64,000 nucleotides of DNA from Pycnopodia helianthoides. Lineage: Eukaryota > Echinodermata > Asteroidea > Forcipulatida > Asteriidae. The translations under genes were made by a program, and so were the position numbers. The notes below the pieces were generated by a model. That model had not been told where the DNA came from and searched no databases. It was given only the letters and a program-made list of their open reading frames with translations. Location: contig CM063246.1 in NCBI GenBank assembly GCA_032158295.1, forward strand, positions 14,729,168 through 14,793,167, given 5' to 3'. This document shows positions 19,401 to 32,400 of this stretch, piece after piece. Each line of letters begins with the position of its first letter. Positions within the stretch are counted from its first letter, which is position 1.

Positions 19401-20370
19401 TTTTTCAAAGGAAAACTGCAAAAGAAACAAAAGCCTAAAACTTTGCACCCAATGACCCATCAAAAACGGAAAAAGAACCTTTTATCAAAAGTATAGGCTA
19501 TTATTTTTGAACTCAGTGGGTTTTAAGTTACATAGGATATCTACACCCTTGTCTTGGCTGCAGGAAGTTCTGTTCATTTCTTTGCACACACAACGACGGA
19601 AAAACTTTTGTAGATACTGCCATTTTGAGAAGAAATGTGATATTAATCTTGAGCCTTTAAAGACTTGATCTTAGCAGCGGTGATCTTAATGAGAATTTGT
19701 GGCTGTGCACCTAAAGTTGTCGTTCCAATAATATGCGATCCAAATGAGCTCGAACAATCTAGCTGCTGACACATTCTCCCGGCTACATTGCAGTGTCCAC
19801 ACACTGGATATATCCATCTCACGTTTCACTTACAATTAAAATCTCGATACTTCAGGTAGAATATTGTATTTCCTCCGATGACGGGAAAAACAGATGGCGA
19901 TTAAAGGGATTCGTAGGAGCTCTTGGAGTTAGGGGGGCAGAACAACACTTGACTATTCTCTAGTGCAGGTAATTATAGCAGATCTGTCTGGTTCGCTATG
20001 GGTGAAATGCATGGATGAGCACAGCAGCAGAGCCTGTCAAACATTTCCCCAGAAGCTGCTATAATGAATTGCTTAGAAAAAGACTATGATAAAAAAAGAC
20101 TCTCCTTGTGACAGAGGGAAAGGACCCAGAAGGAGAGCAGCATAGTTTGATAACATAAAGGAATGGACTAGTAATAGCTATCTTAGGGACCATTTAGAAA
20201 CAATTGCGAAACAAATTTGTAAGATTATTACATCACATGCGCATTGCACAGTGCACACACGTAGTTTTTATTTGATTTCCTCCAAAGCTGACATTTGTTT
20301 GTTTGTAGTTTTCACACAAAATCACTCATTTCATAATTCAGAGACATTTCTTAAGACAGCAACTGATAAA

Positions 20371-20605
20371 AGCACTACATTCGAAAAATAGAAACTCAGT
20401 ACGCGGATCTCAGTTAACAGGTCAAGTTTCACTAACGATGTGTGCGCAAATGCCCAATCTTTATGTTTGTTTACTCACGTGTATTGACTGTACCACTGGG
20501 GTCTGATGCGCCGATGTGGTGATCACGTGAGAGCTTGGTGGTAGAATGTTTGTCTGACATACAGGTATTTTGGGCAAAGTGACATCATTGATGCAAAGTG
20601 CTATT
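20371..20605. mobile_element. MITE family E, copy 1
   Basis: Shares AGAAACTCAGTAC-like, CACGTGTATTGACTG, TGGTGATCACGTGAGAGCT and TACAGGTATTTTG blocks with 36.8 and 54.25 kb. The ends are degraded. Confidence 0.75.
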
Positions 20606-22339
20606 CTGACAAGACCTTGAGTCTTTGCTAAACATGTATATTTTCGTACATTAGAATCTCTACAGCTTGGTTGTGTGAAGTGAGTCTGGCTTACAGATGA
20701 ATCAGGTCAAAGGTCAGAAATAGATGAAAATTAATACACACTAGGCTGTGATTACATACACATGAACAATCCTGACAAATGGGTAGCAGGAGACATTTAA
20801 CTCCTGAGTTTACAATGTCTTTTACATACTCTCAACTGTTAAACGGAAGGTCTGGGCACAATTACAGAGCCCTGTCTTTCAAAATTCACATCATTTCTTA
20901 AGGCAAAGGGAGAACTAGCCCTACAGTCAGAGCAAATCCTGACAAACCGGACTAGCCTGTGTGGAAGAGGACAACCTCGGCCCAATTTTGATTGAGACGG
21001 TTTGACAGGGTGTGTGCGCACTCACAATTGATTTGCATTGTTATGCCACTAATCTGCTTACAGAACCGCCAGCAAGCTAGTGTGCCTTTTGCTTTGCTTA
21101 TGGTTAGTGGTGTTTAAGAAATAGAAATTCTTCTAATGGTCTGCTTACAGACTTTATGAAGTTGGGACCTACTTGTTATTACAATAATGACTGCAGTTGG
21201 TTAAGCTATTAGAACTATTCTAACTTGAAAACATACTCTCAAAGTCTTAACAACCAACTTCATAAAATCAGTTAAAATGAGAGCTCTTATGCAGTGTAAT
21301 GTGCAGAAGAACCTTCAGCTCACTAATGGCGTATAATTTGCAAGAACTTAATAGGGAGAGTGTATTTATGTTTAACAGTTTAGCTGGTAATTTGGGAAAA
21401 AAAATTGCTGAAATTAATCAAAGGATACCTCAAACTTTCCTAACAGAAAAATTTGTTCTACAGCAGTTTAATTCTGCTCTGAAAATTAAAGTATATATAA
21501 AATAAAGCTTTTGTAACTGCAATAACTTATCTGAAAGATGGTGTTTGATTTAAAATAATATCCCCAACAGTTACAAGAGCAACGCTCCAATATTTAGCCC
21601 TCAGTCCACTCTAAAATTCAGCCAGGGTCCTAATAAAGTTCCAATAATTGAAATCAAATTGCAAGACTTCCTGAAGTCCAGGACAAAGATATCCCAAGAA
21701 ATTGACACCTTATCAAAAACAAACAGTGTTTGTATGATTTAACTGGTTCCCCGACGTTTAAAATGCTTCATCTGTCATTGACGACCCCACTGTATTTCGA
21801 GGAAGGATGTACCTTCCGTCATTTGCAACCACAAGTTGAGGTGGACGCCTCATCTGAGATTTTGAGGAGCGGGTGAAAACGACTGAAATATGAAGACTGA
21901 CACACGAGATCAGAGGGTGTAATATCAGCTAGCCCACAGCTGACATAGGGGGATATCCAATCATGATATTGTTTAGGTTGCAATTAAATTTCCAGGGATC
22001 GGAATCTGTGCTGAATGTCAGGGTGTCCACGGACGCTTGTTGCAATGTGAAGGACGCGACATTTGATAGTCTTTCATTTCAGCAGGCTGTTGTTGTTGGG
22101 GTTATTTTTTGGGGGGGGGGTACGGTTTTTACTTTGATTTTCTTACTTTGCAGAAAGAATCAAACTGGTTGAGGAAACATTATTTAATTGTAAAAAGAAG
22201 AGAAAAGAAATTGTAATTTAATTTAATTTTAAAAGGGTATGAATTTGTATAAAACATACAGGCATGTTTTAGCGGATCGACCAATTTCCTCCTTTCTTAA
22301 TTTTTAGGAAATTTTTTTAATTACTACTCCTTTGCTTAA

Positions 22340-22721
22340 AGACACTGGACACCTTTGGTAATTGTCAAAGACCAGTCTTCTCACTTGGTGTATCGCAATA
22401 TTTGCACAAAATAACAAACCTGTGAAAATTTGAACTCAATTGGTCGTCAAAGTTGCGAGATAATAATGGAAGAAAAAACACCCAATTGTCACACGAAGTT
22501 GTGTGCTTTCAGATGCTTGATTTCGAGATTTCACGCGTGAGGTCTCAAAATCAATTCAAATATTTTGCTGAGAAATTACTTCTTTCTCAAAAACTACGTT
22601 ACTTCAGAGGAAGCCGTTTCTCACAATGTTTTATACTATCAACAGCTCTCCATTGCTCGTTACCAAGTAAGTTTTTATGCTAACAATTATTTTGAGTAAT
22701 TACCAATAGTGTCCAGTGCCT
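22340..22721. mobile_element. TTAA-flanked MITE, family P3
   Basis: The left end after TTAA is AGACACTGGACACCTTTGGT. The right end is ACCAATAGTGTCCAGTGCCT, followed by GTAA. The interior GAACTC..TTGGTCGTCAAAG and CAAGTAAGTTTTTATG blocks are shared in part with family P2. Truncated left halves are at 41.36 and 54.88 kb. Confidence 0.85.
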
Positions 22722-22917
22722 GTAAAAGGGAACCTTTTTCAGGTTGTTACAGATTCTCATTACTGACACATGTTCAGACGAGCTACTCTGTTTTTGCACC
22801 AAACAAAAAGTTGAAAATGCTTAGCACACAAAACTTTTACACATGGTTTTCAGTTTTCTATGGCACTAAAACGAAGAGGGAAAATGAAATAAGCTGATCC
22901 GCTGAAACATGCCTGCA

Positions 22918-23110
22918 ATATTGGGTTGAATAAAGAATAAATTGACTAGGGCGGGACTTGAACCTGCAACACTAATGTTGGTGGTCTCTCTATTTTGTCA
23001 TTGTTCGGGGGTGCCAGTCAGAAGCCATTCAACCTGTAACTGCCGTATAAAAGCCAGGAATCACACCCAAGTTTACATTTACGACCTGCGAAGTGGCAGC
23101 AGATGGACCA
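22918..23110 (-). mobile_element. Family T SINE
   Basis: The minus strand has GGTTCAAGTCCCGCCCTAGT, CAATTTATTCTTTATTCAAC and the upstream module with TGGCACCCCCGAACAATGAC. The A box region is deleted. Confidence 0.75.
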
Positions 23111-23382
23111 CCTTAAGGGGATGTAACTTTTTATTTCAAATATCAAGTAATAAACCACGCCTGTGTGTTACAGAAAAATTCATTTTGAGTGAAGCACAGC
23201 CTTGCACAACACTAAAAAAGCTTTTTAAAATTTAATTTATCAATAGGTTTTACTGCTGATGCTGTACATGTACATTCCCATTTGGAAAGAAAAAACAAAT
23301 TTGTAAAAAGCCTGATTTCAAAAATATTAATAAAGACTTAATACTGGATGTGATTGACCAAGACTTTTTAACTATTCCCATG

Positions 23383-23730
23383 TGGCGTGTTGTGGCCGAG
23401 CGGTCTAGTTCACTGGACTCAAGCCTAGTGTCAGCAGCAGAGTGTTGGTTCGAATCCCCGTCATGACACTTGTGCCCTTGAGCAAGTTACTCAACCATAA
23501 TTGCTTCATAAACAATTGGGAAGGGAGTGCATTCTGCTGCACCAGCCAGGCTCTTAGTGGATGATACCCATGCCGACATCCTTACGGACTGTGAAGGGGG
23601 TAGCCCTGTTTCAGCCACAGGAGTAGGTGGCAACGTGCCCCTGGTGACAGTTGATTTGGGTCGACAGCCCAAAATCAGTTGAGTGTAAGCCCTCACCTTG
23701 AAGTGGCCATCCGGCCTTGTGAGTTAGGCA
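23383..23730 (+). mobile_element. tRNA-Leu-type SINE, body B, copy 1
   Basis: The head TGGCCGAGCGGTCTAG and B box TTGGTTCGAATCCCC match body A elements. The body (GGAAGGGAGTGCATTCTGCT, GTAGGTGGCAACGTGCCCC, GAAGTGGCCATCCGGCCTTG) is unrelated to A. The second copy is at 37.72 kb. Confidence 0.88.
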
Positions 23731-25732
23731 ATATCTCATAAAAACTGTTTTTCCAAACAAGCCTCTAGACTTCCAACAAACAATCCCACATTACTCCTTC
23801 AATATGAAAAGAAGACTGAAACGCAATAGAAACTCTTCACCATGAAAGAGTGTTCGGTTGGTAGCAAGCACCGATCAGCAAGAGGAATGTTTCCACTTGA
23901 AATGTCCTCCTTTGCAAGAAAGAGATTAAATGTAACTTATTGAAAACATGCCTATGAGGCATCTTGTTAAAGCATACACAACATAGCTGCTATAACCTGA
24001 AAAAGGGTGGTGACTGTTTTCACAGATTGGTTGTTTTTTCTTGAAGAGTGGATGATTGGGAATAATCTTCAAGAAAATGTATGTATGTTTTTCCCTGAAA
24101 CCTACAGAGCAAAATGTTTTAGGCTATGTCCAAACTGGTGGCTATGGCTGCGGCTAATGCTAAGGGTTGCTATGGGCATCCTATGCTTCAAAGCTTGTTC
24201 ACGTGACGATCAAGCCACAGCCACAGTCGTTAATGCAGACACAGCCTCAGTGCAGAAATATTGAATCACAAAATTCAGCCTTCCATAAAATGCGTATTTA
24301 GAATTGCAGCAATGTGGTAACCTTTCTAAAACTATTCCATATGTACACACACAAACCTAATGGTGCTTGATACAACTTCATCGAATGCAGCATGTGAACT
24401 GTGCAAGATACAGTGTTATTCCCCAATCAAGTTAAATGATTTTACACTGAGGCAACAACAATTTTGTTCATGACAACGAAATATTAAATCATTCTGATAT
24501 CTCCAGCAGCGGCACCTGACTCTAAAATGTTAGGGGGGGGGGGGTGAAACGAAGGAGTAAGGAATGGGTTTTTTTCAGGGGGGAAATCAATGTCTGATTT
24601 CCAGGGTATAACAACAAATTAACAGGGTGATTCAAATAAACAATTAAAAAAGTATGAAGAGTGCTTTTTTCCTTCTGGGGGGTTCAAACTGGGAGGAGAA
24701 TGTTGGTCCCCGCCCCCTCAGTCATTACATCATCATTAGGTCACCGAACTGCAACCATAGCAACTGGTTCAATCCATCCGGTACACACAAAGGGTAAACA
24801 ACAAACCATGGACATTATCTCAATGTATGGCATAATGCTAAGCTTTCAATGTTTTCCATGAAACCCATGTTTTGTAATCTGCATGTGGGAACCAAAAATA
24901 ACTGCACTTATGATTTCCACCGATATGATTATAACCTGCTGCAAAGCACCTCACCATGTTCTACCGTTATTTTTTGCCGGGTTTTTGATACTATCGCGAT
25001 GTTGAAAAGTGCAAGTTTGTGCTCTGTGTTGAGTTTATGCCTTGTTATGGAAGTGGCATGAAACAGTTTCAAGAAAGCAAGCGTGACCTCGGGAGAAAAA
25101 GACGTCGGACAACGTTGACAAAATTCACCACCTTTGCGTACATGCTGGGGCCGACATGCGACATCATTAAGGTTGAAGAAGCAATACCCTAACAGCTAGT
25201 TCCATATTTCATTGTGTCTGTGAAGATGAAAGAGTGATTTCATGTTCACTACCTTATGGAGACCGAGAACAAAAAAACGAAATTCTAAAGACTGGGTTGC
25301 TCCACAAGGAATTTTGTGTACAAAGTCTATGGGAGGGTTCTTAACTACAGGGACAAAGGAAAGAACAAAAGATGTCTCCACAGAGATGCAAAAAATAGAA
25401 TGTGTGGTCCAGAATGTGCAAATTGATACATCCATTTCCAGATTCCTCGTTGTGCATGTCATAAACCCATTATAAGTACTGAAATATTGGGCAATAAATA
25501 TCAGAAACAGTTGTATTCCATTGAGTATACCCATGGTGATAAAAAAAAACAGCAGTACGCATCACCAGTGGTAATTTGTCATACATGTCATTGTGAACTA
25601 CTTTGTCTAGAAGCTTTAAAGCCACAATATAACGCTACTTATTGTCAAACAACTTTTTATTCCAAAAAATAGTTTACATGGAAGCTTATCTGTGATACCA
25701 AGTGCTCCAAAAATTGTTAAGTTAAAAAAAAA

Positions 25733-25795
25733 CGGAGGTGGTCGGTTCATATACCACTCTAGTCAGTTTCCCTTGTGGCTTATTACTTGACGGTT
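25733..25795 (+). mobile_element. Family T SINE fragment
   Basis: GGTCGGTTCATATACCACTC, then TAGTCAGTTTCCCTTGTGGC: only the B box region and tail. Confidence 0.55.
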
Positions 25796-26749
25796 TGGGG
25801 TTTTTTAAAGTGTGATTCCTAGCTGGAAATTTTTTCCTACACTCAGGGATAAGATTGGATAAATGTGAAATTCTCTGAAAAAATTGCACGTGGTGTGTCA
25901 GGTACCCCCCTTATTCTAGACCCAGAACCTGCCAGATGTTAGAAGGTTTACAGACTCTGTGCACCACTAGATATACACAAGTACATGTTTGGACACAATG
26001 TGGACTATTTCTTTCTCCCTTTGGTGAGTGGTTTACTTCTCTCAAGAAAATTTGAATGGTCAAGGAGGTTTTTAGAAAATCCTGAAATTGGAAAAAAATG
26101 AGCAATCACATGCACACTTCTGTTTTATTTAAATTATTACTTTTTTTTTTAAAGGCAGCGAATAAAATAAATGATTTATAGTGTAAGAGAAACTGTATAG
26201 CTTCAGTCACACCTTATCCAGACTCAAATGTTTTTCACTGCGTGACAGCATCATCATATTTCTTTCCTTTATTGTAAAAAAAAACAGAAAAAAATGCATT
26301 AACACTGCGCTGCACTCTCGCACAGTCATCGACTGTACCGTTTTAAAAAAAATGTGATTACTCATTAACGGTGCGGTCAAAAATTGCGAAATTTTTTAAG
26401 TTCCTCAATGGACCATAGCCGGATAACACTAGTACCAGCAGATTTAGCTTGGGGTGAGTCTTCGACCTACAGTCACCTTTAATTTCGAAGCCCCATAGAA
26501 TTCCCCTGAGGCCCAAGGAATTCCCCTGAGGCTATCCCTAACCCCATAAACACGATCCAAGGTCTTAGATCTAGCCGCTGTCACTTGGGGGCAATCAATC
26601 ATCCTGTCACTGTTCCAGACATCGGGCAGACACCAGGTGCAGGTTGTGGTTTCGGGTTGGCCAAGTAAATAAGATACCTTGTTTCTCAGAAGACTGGTAA
26701 GCAGTGCCAAAAAAAAAAAAAAAAATGAAAAAAAAAATGATTTTGGTAA

Positions 26750-27580
26750 CATTTTTTTTTTTTTGCAACTGAGTGTGCTTACCATCCAGGGACATTGTTT
26801 TGCATTTTTTTTCTTCTTCTGGGGATTCAGTTAACGTTTCTGAGTCTAATGATACCATGTTAGAAGAGTTTGTGAGCAGCCAAAGTAGGTTTACAAGCAA
26901 TTTCACACCGTACGGTAGCGGACCGTGCGATACTGTAACGGTGTAATTTTGATGGATTTGGGTAAAAATTTGTTTTTTGTTTCAACTGAGTGTGCTTACC
27001 CCCTATGAATATTTTTTTTCATTTTTTTTGTTGTTCTGGGGATTCAGTGAACGTTTCTGAGTCTAATGATACCAGGTTAGAAGAGTTTGTGAGCAGCCAA
27101 AATAGTTTTACAAGCAATTTCACACCGTACGGTAGCGGACCGTGCGATACTGTAACGGTGTAATTTTGATGGATTTGGGTAAAAATTCGTTTTTTTGTTT
27201 CAACTGAGTGTGCTTACCCCCTATGAACATTTTTTTCATTTTTTTTGTTGTTCTTGGGATTGAGTGAACGTTTCTGAGTCTAATGATACCATGTTAGAAG
27301 AGTTTGTGAGCAGCCAAAATAGTTTTACACGCAATTTCACATGGTACTGCAGCAAACAGTGCGATAGTGTAACGGTGTGATTTTGATGGATTTGGGTAAA
27401 AAATTAAACAAAAATTGATTTTTCACTTTTTTTGATTTTTTTTTTTTCTTGGGATTGAGTGAACGATTCTGAGTCTAATGGTACCATGTTAGAAGAGTTT
27501 GTGAGCAGCCAAATTAGTGTTATGCGCAATTTCACACCGTACTGCAGATGACTGTGCGAGGGCGGGACGGACGCTTTTCA
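26750..27580 (+). repeat. Tandem array of about 217-bp units, four copies
   Basis: The landmark GATTCAGTTAACGTTTCTGA or its variants recurs at 26824, 27041, 27258 and 27453 (the last spacing is shorter). Units contain long T tracts and ACCGTACGGTAGCGGACCGT, which decays in the later units. Confidence 0.92.
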
Positions 27581-28299
27581 AGGTCATAGTGCAGCGGAGG
27601 GTTAAAGTGCATTTAGAAATGCTCTCAGAGAGAGAATGTGGGCGTGCGACAAACTCCAGATGAACTTTACCTTGCATTGTATCCACATAGTAACTTATGC
27701 CATGTACATGTATACTATGTATTTCCTAGTGCATCCTCTGTGCTTCGCCAGTTAATTTGGGAAAATTTTCTCAAGTGAAATAGCGTAGGTGAGAATGGAA
27801 CCCAAGCCCTTCTGCATGTCTAGAAAACGGCATCTTGAACTTGAATTCAAGAGCAACAAATTTCTTATTGCATAGCAGCTAATACTATTGCATTGATCCT
27901 CAACACAATCAACTATAAACTGGTAAGTAAATAGGCAACATGTAAGTGTTCAATTATTTCATCTCCACATGCAAGTATAACTTTCTTTTCACCAGAAGTT
28001 ATAGCGTGTGTCTTTCATCCATTTAAAATCCCCCACATCTGAGCCATGACACTTTCAAATGATTTCATTAAATACTCTTTGTTTAAAAGGCGTTTATCGT
28101 GATCTTCAAGAAAAGCTTGTAGATTTCTCAAACATCAACAGATGTACACACACGATTGATGGCAAGGCATTACAACTTAACTGGACTGAACCAATCAAGT
28201 TTGTGTTCAACTTGCTGCCAATAGTGACAAGCGGTTGACAATTTTTTGCTATTATGGACTGTCAAAGAGTAATCCCTGCATTTACCAATAGCCCATATC

Positions 28300-28560
28300 A
28301 TGTGGCGTGTCATTGCCAAGCGCTCTAGTGCACCGGGCCCCAAGATGAAGTGGTTCAGTCATTGGGATGTGTGTTCGAATCCCGGTCATGACACTTGTGT
28401 CTTTGAGCAAAATGCTTTACTATAACTGCTTCTCTTCACCCAGGGGTATACATGGGTACCTGCGAGGGTAGAGGTTGATATTGTGTTTTTAAATAGCCTT
28501 TGGAGTGCCACTGCAGCCCAGGGCAGTATACTCCTCAAGGAGCTGCATTTTTTTAAATTG
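28300..28560 (+). mobile_element. tRNA-Leu-type SINE, body C
   Basis: Degenerate head GTGGCGTGTCATTGCCAAGC and B box GTGTTCGAATCCC. Body CACCCAGGGGTATACATGGG, with GGAGTGCCACTGCAGCCCAG. Confidence 0.8.
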
Positions 28561-29211
28561 TTTTTCTTCATCTTTTAGATAATGTATTATACCTTTAATA
28601 TGATTCATCACATGATGCCAAATTGCCTGGAGTCAGCAAGGCAATGTATCACAAATTGCCTGCATGGTCAAGTGATTCTTATTAATGCAACGATCGGATC
28701 ACATCAGTATCATTGTCATCCTACATAGCACACTACCGACCACGGATGACTGATTCTCGTCCTCACGGAATCCCTCAATCTTCCTTTTATGATTTGGAAC
28801 ATATTCGTCAGCGTAAACCGCAAAACAAGTTCGGGGGCAATATAAATGAGTAATTCCACACGTGAATCTAACACCGAAGACAAAAGCCACATATTGAGTG
28901 GCCCCAAGCAATGCTTCGGGCAAAATATTGAATCAAAATCATTCTCTTTCAAATTATGAAAGCCTTTAAGCTTCTACTTTTATTCAAGACCTTTTTTTTT
29001 AATCTTTGTTTTTATTTGAGAAGGAAATTTGTGAGAAAATACATCGGCATCATCCTGGATGGAGTTTCTGCTTGCACCGCTAAAATTCCTCTTTTAAAAT
29101 GATCTTCTCACCGCGAAAGGTTTCTGTACGTGGAGTTGATTTTGAACACAAATTATAGTTTCCCAATCAGTAACCTACATGGTATCTTTTACATATTTAA
29201 GCGCTAATTTG

Positions 29212-29560
29212 CATGTCGTGGCTGGGCATTTAAGAGCGTCTGACTCAAGCTTTGGTGTTCCTGATCAGCAGATTGTGAGTTTTAGTACTGCTCGTGGCAC
29301 TTGTGTCCTTCAGCAAAATACTTTACCATAAATACTTTGTCCTACAAATGAGACAATAAGCCATAGGTCCTATGTGCTAGAATTGGTAGTGCACATAACA
29401 AACTCAGAACACCTTTCGTGGGGTAGTAGGGGTCAACCCTGGCGTTTCTAGTTCACATAGCGAGCACCCTTGTTTACAGGTTTCCGAGCTTGCGAGCTAC
29501 AGTTATTAAGTTCACTTATTAGGCATCCTTGGCTGCATTACCAGAAATATATAATTAACA
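29212..29560 (+). mobile_element. tRNA-Leu-type SINE, diverged
   Basis: CATGTCGTGGCTGGGCATTT head, CTGATCAGCAGATTGTGAG, then a diverged body A that includes TGGCGTTTCTAG. It ends in a different tail (GGCATCCTTGGCTGCATTAC). Confidence 0.7.
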
Positions 29561-29584
29561 AAAAAATCATAGTTATGGTATTCA

Positions 29585-29770
29585 AGCAGGCCTCTCATCA
29601 CTGCGAATGCTCGGTGGCTAGTACTTAAATCGTCTGCTCCAGAACACAGGGGTCATGGGTTCGAATCCAACACAAGTAGTAGCCTATGGTTTTTTTTCTC
29701 TACAGGACTGGAGAGAGCACATAGCATACAGTTCATATCACACATCAGTGTAGGGTACAACCAAAATAAT
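29585..29770 (+). mobile_element. tRNA-derived SINE, family V, copy 2
   Basis: GGTCATGGGTTCGAATCC B box, TTTTTTTTCTCTACAGGACT and CACACATCAGTGTAGGG tail shared with 52.3 kb. Confidence 0.7.
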
Positions 29771-29878
29771 ATTCTCCATCGCCAATGTAGTTATTAAAAT
29801 GGAATTGATGGTCAATAAACACAATGACTAGTTTTGTATACAAAAGTATCACAACACTGTACAAGAAAATCATGGCCC

Positions 29879-30034
29879 TTATGCACTGACGTCATCCCTG
29901 CACCATCTTAGAGGTGAAATGATGATGAAACAATGGTAAAAAGTACAGCTATGTAAGCGGTGACAGAACGGGCAATCAACCTTCTATTTACATCAATGAG
30001 AGGGCCCCATATCTCGCTGACATCATGTGCATAA
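29879..30034. mobile_element. CRE-bearing MITE, family F
   Basis: CTTATGCACTGACGTCATCC at one end and GACATCATGTGCATAAG at the other form imperfect inverted repeats. The interior is shared with 53.8 kb (CACCATCTTAGAGG, AACAATGG). Confidence 0.75.
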
Positions 30035-30136
30035 GTCCTATGCACACCCATATGACCACTGACCTACCAGCAGGTTAAAAACAAAGGGAGGGTATAGTTT
30101 CTTTTGTCAAGGGGTTCAGCTTAGGGTCAAACTTAC

Positions 30137-30264
30137 TTGATAGCTTCACACATGCAGAGTCCCATCTCCACACAGTTGCAGGCATGGGTTGGTCTAGAGA
30201 TGGGCAAACCTGACACACAGTAATAGCAGTCACCAAGGATCTTGATTCTCATACAGTCGAATTG
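30137..30264 (-). CDS. ADCY: Adenylyl cyclase exon d: second metal-binding Asp of C1a
   Basis: The exon is 128 bp, phase 0 at the start, with two bases left over. The acceptor is TTTGACTGCAG and the donor ATCAA|GTAAGT. It encodes [18 protein letters not shown], which contains the second magnesium-binding aspartate (LGD) and the near-invariant CYYC signature of mammalian-type cyclases, then [16 protein letters not shown]. With the Asp in exon c this completes the metal site supplied by C1. The split AA|A gives Lys at the join to exon e. Introns of about 15.5 kb flank it on both sides. Confidence 0.96.
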
Positions 30265-30419
30265 CTGCAGTCAAAGATAACAAAATTATCGCATGAAAAA
30301 AAAGTATCTTCAGGAAAGTGAAGTAATTAAAATCTGTCCATAGCCAATATGGCTCATTAGGTCAGTGTTTATATCCAGTTTCATTGGCAGCAAATGACTA
30401 AGAATATTGCTATTCCCCC

Positions 30420-30632
30420 TGGACAGGATGCCATCAATCTATCATAGGTTACTTCCCAGCTCTCTCTGGTACCCATTTGTACTCCTTGTCGGAGAGAAAC
30501 AATTATGATAAACTGCCTTGCTCAAGGACACCAGTGTCGCGACTGACCAAGCCAAGATTCGAACCCACGTTCTGTGAATTACAGAAATTGAGTCCACCAC
30601 CCTAGTCCACTCAGCCACGATGTTCCACTAAA
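30420..30632 (-). mobile_element. tRNA-Leu-type SINE, body C
   Basis: The minus strand reads ATCGTGGCTGAGTGGACTAG, GTGGGTTCGAATCTTGGC, TGTCCTTGAGCAAGGCAG and ACAAATGGGTACC, the head and body C. Confidence 0.75.
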
Positions 30633-30790
30633 AAAATATGCTGTTTCATATAGGATTTTTATTTTTTTAATTTAAGGGATAGCTTATTATTGGTCTTAAG
30701 GGAAAAATAGGTACGAAAAGTTCAAGTTTCTGCCCTTGTTGTTACATGCTTACACAAACTGATGGTAATGGGAGACTTTTGAACAATAGA

Positions 30791-30897
30791 TGGCAGCAGA
30801 CCTACCAGGTAAAATTCCATTGTTTACGTAGTTCTAAGCATGCGCACATTGCCAAGAACATTGGATTTACCTGGTAATCTGCTGCCACCCAAAGTCC
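30791..30897. mobile_element. Short MITE, about 107 bp
   Basis: TGGCAGCAGACCTACCAGGT and ACCTGGTAATCTGCTGCCA are inverted ends. Non-coding. Confidence 0.75.
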
Positions 30898-32164
30898 CTC
30901 ATTGAAGACAAAAATTTTCTCGAAAGGAGCTTGTATTTACAGACAAATGTCAAAAACAACAGATTAAATAGTTTCAATCTAAAACTTTACTAAATTACAA
31001 GGTTCATACCGATAGGTAGTAATTCCTGATCAATAACATCTTTACAGGCATCTTTACGTGGGTTTTGGCTTGAGCCAAGTCAAGCCTCTAATTTGTCTTT
31101 GCAGCCGAGTGGTTCAACGACCAACCATGCAATAAAACTCCAGCATGCGGTGAGTGGTATTTATGCATAATGCACAGTTGTGCGTTTAAAAAACGACGAA
31201 TCATCGCCTGTTAAGATGGCTGATTTTACGACGTCAAGTGGAAACTTAAACCAACCCTCAAGAAAATTTGTCTGCCTGAAATACTGTAAAATCATTTCAA
31301 TTGCCGTCATTGAAATAAGCATGTACATAATTTAAAAAAAATTTCATTGCTTTTCAGTTACAAAGGTCCATGAAATATGATGACAGTGGTTGGTTGCACT
31401 TAGCACTTATAGAAAACTAGAGAATTTGATGAATTTACTCTTCTAAAAACAATTGATGTCAAATTAAATGTACCTTTAACTTTAAAGTAAGTTTTTGAAT
31501 CTTTAAAAAAATCTACTTTCACTTGTAAGATTGGAGTTTATTGGAGAAGCGTTAAGACTTTGGCAATGGGCAATTCAAATAAGCAAGTAATGAACTTTAA
31601 AAAATCTTCCTTTCTTACATTAACAGTTAACCCTCACTTTTCAAAAAAAAAAATAATAGTAGTAATAATAATAATGACAACATTAATCAAAATAAACAAA
31701 GAAACAATACAGAGTTCAAAACAATTGTTGTATAAGTGGATCTGAATGACAATATAATGCGACATGTATATTTCAAAAAACCCAGTGCTGCAAGCATGTC
31801 CTTAAGAGTGTTTTGTGCCTCCTCCAAATCCCCTTACTATGTCCACATCCAACTGATTAAATTGAGCGTACTCTCCCTGAATCTACAAATCAACACGCAT
31901 GTTCCATCAAGCTCCTACTCCGTAAACAATGAAATAATTGAAAAACTTCCATAAATGCGCAGCCTCTTCCCTGTACAAGCAGTGACTGCCGGTGCATTTA
32001 AATATAACCAAGGATTGTATTTCTGTTGACTGATCGCCGACTAAATTTGCTGTGCCACCCTGCCTCGACAACCTTTAGGTGTGGGGATAATAACAAAACC
32101 CTGACACCCAAGACATACTTCACTTTAATGTTGAGAAGGTGAGCCTGGCAAAGTAAGAAGTTTA

Positions 32165-32400
32165 TTTTACATTATTTGGGGTTGAACAAAAGACAAATTG
32201 ACTAGAGCGGGATTTGAACCAACTAACGTGCCGGCGCTCTACCAACTGAGCTATCTAGCCCTATGTTAGCGGTCTCCCTATTTTGTCAATATCTTTGTTC
32301 GGAGGTGCCAGTCAGAAGCCATACAACCGTTAACTGCCGTGTAGCCAGGGATCACACCCAAGTTTACGATACAACCTTGGAAGCGGCAGCAGAGGGATCA
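32165..32400 (-). mobile_element. Family T SINE, near complete
   Basis: The minus strand has TAGATAGCTCAGTTGGTAGA and GGTTCAAATCCCGCTCTAGT, and the upstream module TGGCTTCTGACTGGCACCTC, preceded by TGATCCCTGGCTACACGG. There is a small deletion before the B box. Confidence 0.87.

Larger units (their letters stand above)
14437..30136. other. Intron between exons d and e (15.7 kb)
   Basis: It contains SINEs (14.57, 22.92, 23.38, 28.30, 29.21, 29.59 kb), foldback and TTAA MITEs (15.36, 20.37, 22.34, 29.88 kb), a LINE remnant (16.90 kb), tandem repeats (18.49, 18.60, 26.75 kb) and a histone-hairpin arm (19.26 kb). Stretches at 15.5-16.9, 17.15-18.4, 20.6-22.3 and 23.75-26.7 kb show no convincing feature apart from a repeat piece near 24.12 kb and a SINE scrap at 25.73 kb. 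Confidence 0.65.

Noticed and set aside
25196..25534. 112-codon minus-strand frame with hydrophobic segments
   Set aside because: The opposite strand is equally open and there are no splice sites or family motifs. I treat it as intronic chance.
26444..26906. Minus-strand frames with Phe- and Lys-rich runs
   Set aside because: The runs come from poly-A and poly-T tracts at the edge of the 217-bp tandem array.
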